Part shown: positions 55,250 through 58,000 of the stretch, one piece after another
Layout: each line of letters begins with the position of its first letter
Position numbering within the stretch: the first letter of the stretch is position 1
Source of the DNA: Adiantum capillus-veneris
Taxonomy: Eukaryota; Streptophyta; Polypodiopsida; Polypodiales; Pteridaceae
Reading direction: 5' to 3'
DNA length: 58,000 bases
NCBI GenBank assembly: GCA_014529385.2
Contig: CM043959.1
Span: forward strand, 11,877,309-11,935,308
Notes under the pieces: generated by a model
What the model saw: only the letters and a program-made list of their open reading frames with translations
Told to the model about the DNA's origin: nothing
Database searches by the model: none
Made by a program: the position numbers and the translations under genes

Positions 55250-56310
55250 AAAACCATAATTGGGCACAAAAGACCATAACTCTAAAAAAGTAAAAATTTG
55301 ATTGGGGTCAGAGCATCAAACTTGAATCGAAACCAACAAGACCTTGAAAAAAGGGATAACCAGGCTTGCAAGAAACTATTTGAGTAAATTTTTCTCAATT
55401 TTACACACGAACATGGATTGCGAGCCATGTACCTCTATTACCAATTGACTAAAAATTGTCCCATTTGTTTGATCTTGATTCCAAATACCAAAATTGTGAG
55501 TTTGACAGAAATAGACTACTAAAGAATATCTAAAATCAAGAAATTAGATCAATCTGCAAAAAACCTTAGAAATCCAGTAAACATCTGGTAAAATTACCTT
55601 TTAGAGTTCCAAATTGAAAAAAGGATGCAAAACCAAAATTCATCCCAAGGTGCTTTCCCCAACATGGATCACGATCCATGTACCTGGTAGACATTTTGGG
55701 ATAATATTTGACTAGTGCATCCCTGATAACTAGTAGGTCAAGTTTTCCAAAAGAGACCACAACAAAAAGCTGATCAAAACACTTTAAATAGCTGATAGCA
55801 GAAAACCGCAAAGCAGTCTCACAAAATCTTGCTTTTGGTGGCTGGGCAAAAGTGGTTCCAATCCAAAAAGATTTGGGGAAGAGTATCAACATAACCAAGA
55901 TTATAAGCTGACACATAGGTACATGGATCATGTTCCATGTTCCTCTATCATAGACTGATACCAAACTTGCACCATAGCTAGATCCCATCACAAGGAGTCT
56001 AGTGGTTTTTTCAAAAGTGAATTTGGAGATCAAAAACCAAACCAAAAGCCCAGTATTGTAATCATTCAAAGCAAGTGCCAAAATTGACCTAATTTCCAAT
56101 TCAGAGGTCCATTCTCAAAGAAATTTGTACCGAAGGACCTACTAATCATGCCGATTTTTTTGGTGCCAAATAAGTTAGTTTGGCCTCCAAACATGGATTC
56201 CAATCCATGTGTCTCTGAGACATAATGAGATCATAATTTCACCACAAATAGAGATAGTCTCCAGGACCCTAGTGGTCTTTTCAAAATTGAATTGGACTTA
56301 AGTTGTGGAT
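55250..56310. repeat. Four ~260 bp leader repeats, each with a 20 bp palindrome
   Basis: Imperfect palindromes ACATGGAT....ATCCATGT occur at 55,411-55,430, 55,662-55,681, 55,921-55,940 and 56,191-56,210 (spacings 251, 259, 270). The second and fourth have 9 bp perfect arms. Flanking segments also recur (CTAGTGGT-TTTTCAAAA-TGAATT; TACCTCTATTA / TTCCTCTATCA). They lie between the primer site and the gag-like frame, that is, in the untranslated leader of the gypsy element. Confidence 0.75.
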
Positions 56311-56525
56311 GTTATGAGCAAAATTATGAAGTTATTGAAAGTGTCAAATAAAATTTTGTCGATTGTAAGCTTGGACTAACAAGAGGGGATGTAAACTCAT
56401 AGCCATCAAGCATTTTTTGATAGGTTACAAGTGCTAGAGAGTACGGCCCAACAAGTAAGACAAATCGGAGAATACAAGTTAGCCAATGAGGTAACAAGGT
56501 TTGGGTTTTGTAAGATCATTTCTTT

Positions 56526-57745
56526 ATGTATTTGCAATTAGGAAGATTGTACGAGCATAGGAATCCCAGTGTAAGAGACCGAGTGAGCAACCACTCAACT
56601 GAAGGTAGTGTGAATCAAAATCCACTGCATCCGCTAGAAGCCATTTTAGAGGAAAGTTTCTCTGATACTTCATTAGAAAGATCATACACCATAATGGATG
56701 AGGGATTCAATAGGGTGAACTTTAAGGGAGAAACTTCCACGGGGGCAGGTCCTTCTCGACCCACATGTGACATCAAGCTATTGTATCTAAAATTTTGATT
56801 TGAGAACGAGCTTAAAGCGAAAATCTATAAGGATGGAATGGACCGCTACTGTGTTAAGCTGGAAAACAAGCCAAGCGAGTTCAAGGACCTTGTAGATGTG
56901 AACTATAATAAAGATACATACTTTGATGGGGAAGGAATGATGTATCTAGTTGTACACCCCTTTATTGTGGACAAATGGGGGTTGACTGGCAGTAAGGACA
57001 AAGTAGATGAGGAGTTAGTGGATGAGCCACCCAAGTTGGACAAGCAAAACACTATGCTCAGGTGCACTAACAAGACGGAGTGTCTTAATACAGACAACAC
57101 TTACGTGGGGCTATATAAATCCAATAATGGAGAATAAACACTCTATTATAAATGTGATGAACCCCACATAGAGGAACTGACCGCCAACCACAATAGACTA
57201 TATGTTTTTACATACACAGAGGGGAGAAGTATCAAAGTGGTCAAGATGGATAAGCATGGCCGTAAATACTCTCCTATAGACCGTAAGGATCTAGAGAGAT
57301 ACACATACTTTGGTGGACCACTCCAATAATATTATTTAAACCTCAAGCAAGTTAAACCCACAATGACTCAAACGAGACCAGAAACTGGATACGTGAGTCT
57401 AGTAAGAACGAGAGTGGAAGATTCATTTGGGCATCAATGATTCTCAAATGCAAGACCCATGGGATCAATGGGGTCTAGGGTTTCTTTGAGCACAAATAGA
57501 GGCACTGAAGCACCTGATTTGACTTATGCAACTAGAACCCCTCCAACTGTTACACGAGATTGAACAGAACGACCGGATGAAAGAATGGTGAAAAGGACAC
57601 CAGTTGTAGTGCCAAGGGGAGAATATGAAACTAGAGAGACCATATCAGGAGGACCAAGGACGGTTAGAATGGTTGCCGAGAATAGACGCATGCAACCATC
57701 TCAAGTGGCCAAGTGTGTACCCCAAAAGTATAGTGGATTGGGGGA
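56526..57745 (+). pseudogene. Decayed N-terminal gag-like frame of the second-family gypsy element
   Basis: One plus-strand frame runs 56,526-56,798, 56,838-57,137 and on to about 57,440, broken only by three stops, so it was once continuous. It is acidic and polar (MDEGFNRVNFKGETSTGAG, EFKDLVDVNYNKDTYFDGEG, VVKMDKHGRKYSPIDRKDLE). The last part, in other frames (57,470-57,745), has Pro/Arg-rich pieces and QVAKCVPQKYSGLGDP, reminiscent of the start of a capsid domain (xPxxFxGxGDP). Position after the primer site and leader fits gag. Enzymatic domains would lie beyond 58,000. Confidence 0.45.
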
Positions 57746-58000
57746 CCCGTGTTAGCCCCTTGGAAGTTTCTTGGGTGTAAGGTTTTATAGCATGCTTCTT
57801 TGACCACGTTCATGCACACAAACTTTATTTTTATTTTTTATTTCACGAGCTCCCTGACAAGAGCGTGGGGATTGCCTCTTATCAAGTTGAAAATTTAACG
57901 AATTCCCAAACTAGAAGAATATACTGTGTGATTATTGGTTGTGACACAAACGGCATTGGGTATGAAATACTCTACCAATTTACTGCTCACAAAGAATACC
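57746..58000. other. Window end, nothing recognised
   Basis: No clear coding continuation or element end. Confidence 0.3.

Noticed and set aside
57751-57757. TGTTAGC as the start of a 3' LTR pairing with GCTAACA at 54,861
   Set aside because: The following sequence does not match the LTR start at 54,358, no adjoining polypurine tract is convincing, and enzymatic domains would be missing.

Overview
This 58 kb window looks like nuclear DNA from a large, repeat-rich land-plant genome. A fern or another non-flowering lineage is my best guess. The grounds are: AT-rich, gene-poor sequence; nested and decayed Ty1/copia and Ty3/gypsy elements; perfect (GA)n and (CA)n tracts of about 85 to 140 bp; plant-type splice sites; and a plant-mitochondrial-type tRNA-Pro(UGG) stranded in a retrotransposon. 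No ordinary housekeeping gene was found.

Layout. 0.1-3.2 kb (minus strand): a decayed gene with a coiled coil resembling the plant GTD-binding (myosin-binding) domain, bounded by a copia LTR. 3.2-5.1 kb: Ty1/copia 3' LTR plus reverse transcriptase/RNase H pseudogene (minus). 6.8-12.5 kb: Ty3/gypsy material, comprising an integrase remnant, an LTR with a tRNA-Met-type primer site, a gag pseudogene carrying a ~120 bp insert with the tRNA-Pro, a second unrelated LTR, and the left part of a third LTR. 12,487-39,461: one ~27 kb insertion that splits that third LTR. The LTR resumes at 39,462.

The 27 kb insertion is the main discovery. It has ~30 bp terminal inverted repeats (26/30 matching, beginning AACACCATTTTAGAT) and a 4 bp target duplication (ATTA). 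A related LTR at 7.4-8.9 kb serves as a paralogous empty site. Inside are: FCP1/NLI-type HAD phosphatase genes (minus, decayed, partly duplicated); a gene whose protein contains a ParB/sulfiredoxin-like domain (minus, spliced); a DUF8039-like ORF followed by a 763-codon DUF7869-like protein with a candidate D-D-E/D core (plus), my best transposase candidate; and about 12 kb of arrays built on a near-perfect palindrome (core TATGGCCCTAGGGCCATA). Repeats just inside both ends echo the terminal motif. A ~2.0 kb LTR-like element has inserted into the transposon; it contains two tandem homologous ~70-residue ORFs. The association of a ParB-like protein with many palindromic sites inside a giant eukaryotic DNA transposon is, as far as I know, undescribed. 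Any functional link is inference.

41-52.5 kb: a decayed reverse transcriptase of the GIPMG type (Penelope-like or related) between two inverted copies of a (CA)n-rich module, with diverged tandem duplications and one unrecognised 168-residue ORF. 53-58 kb: further Ty3/gypsy remnants, comprising a gag pseudogene with a zinc-knuckle-like motif, an LTR with a tRNA-Asp-type primer site, ~260 bp tandem leader repeats each carrying a 20 bp palindrome, and another decayed gag-like reading frame that runs towards the window end.
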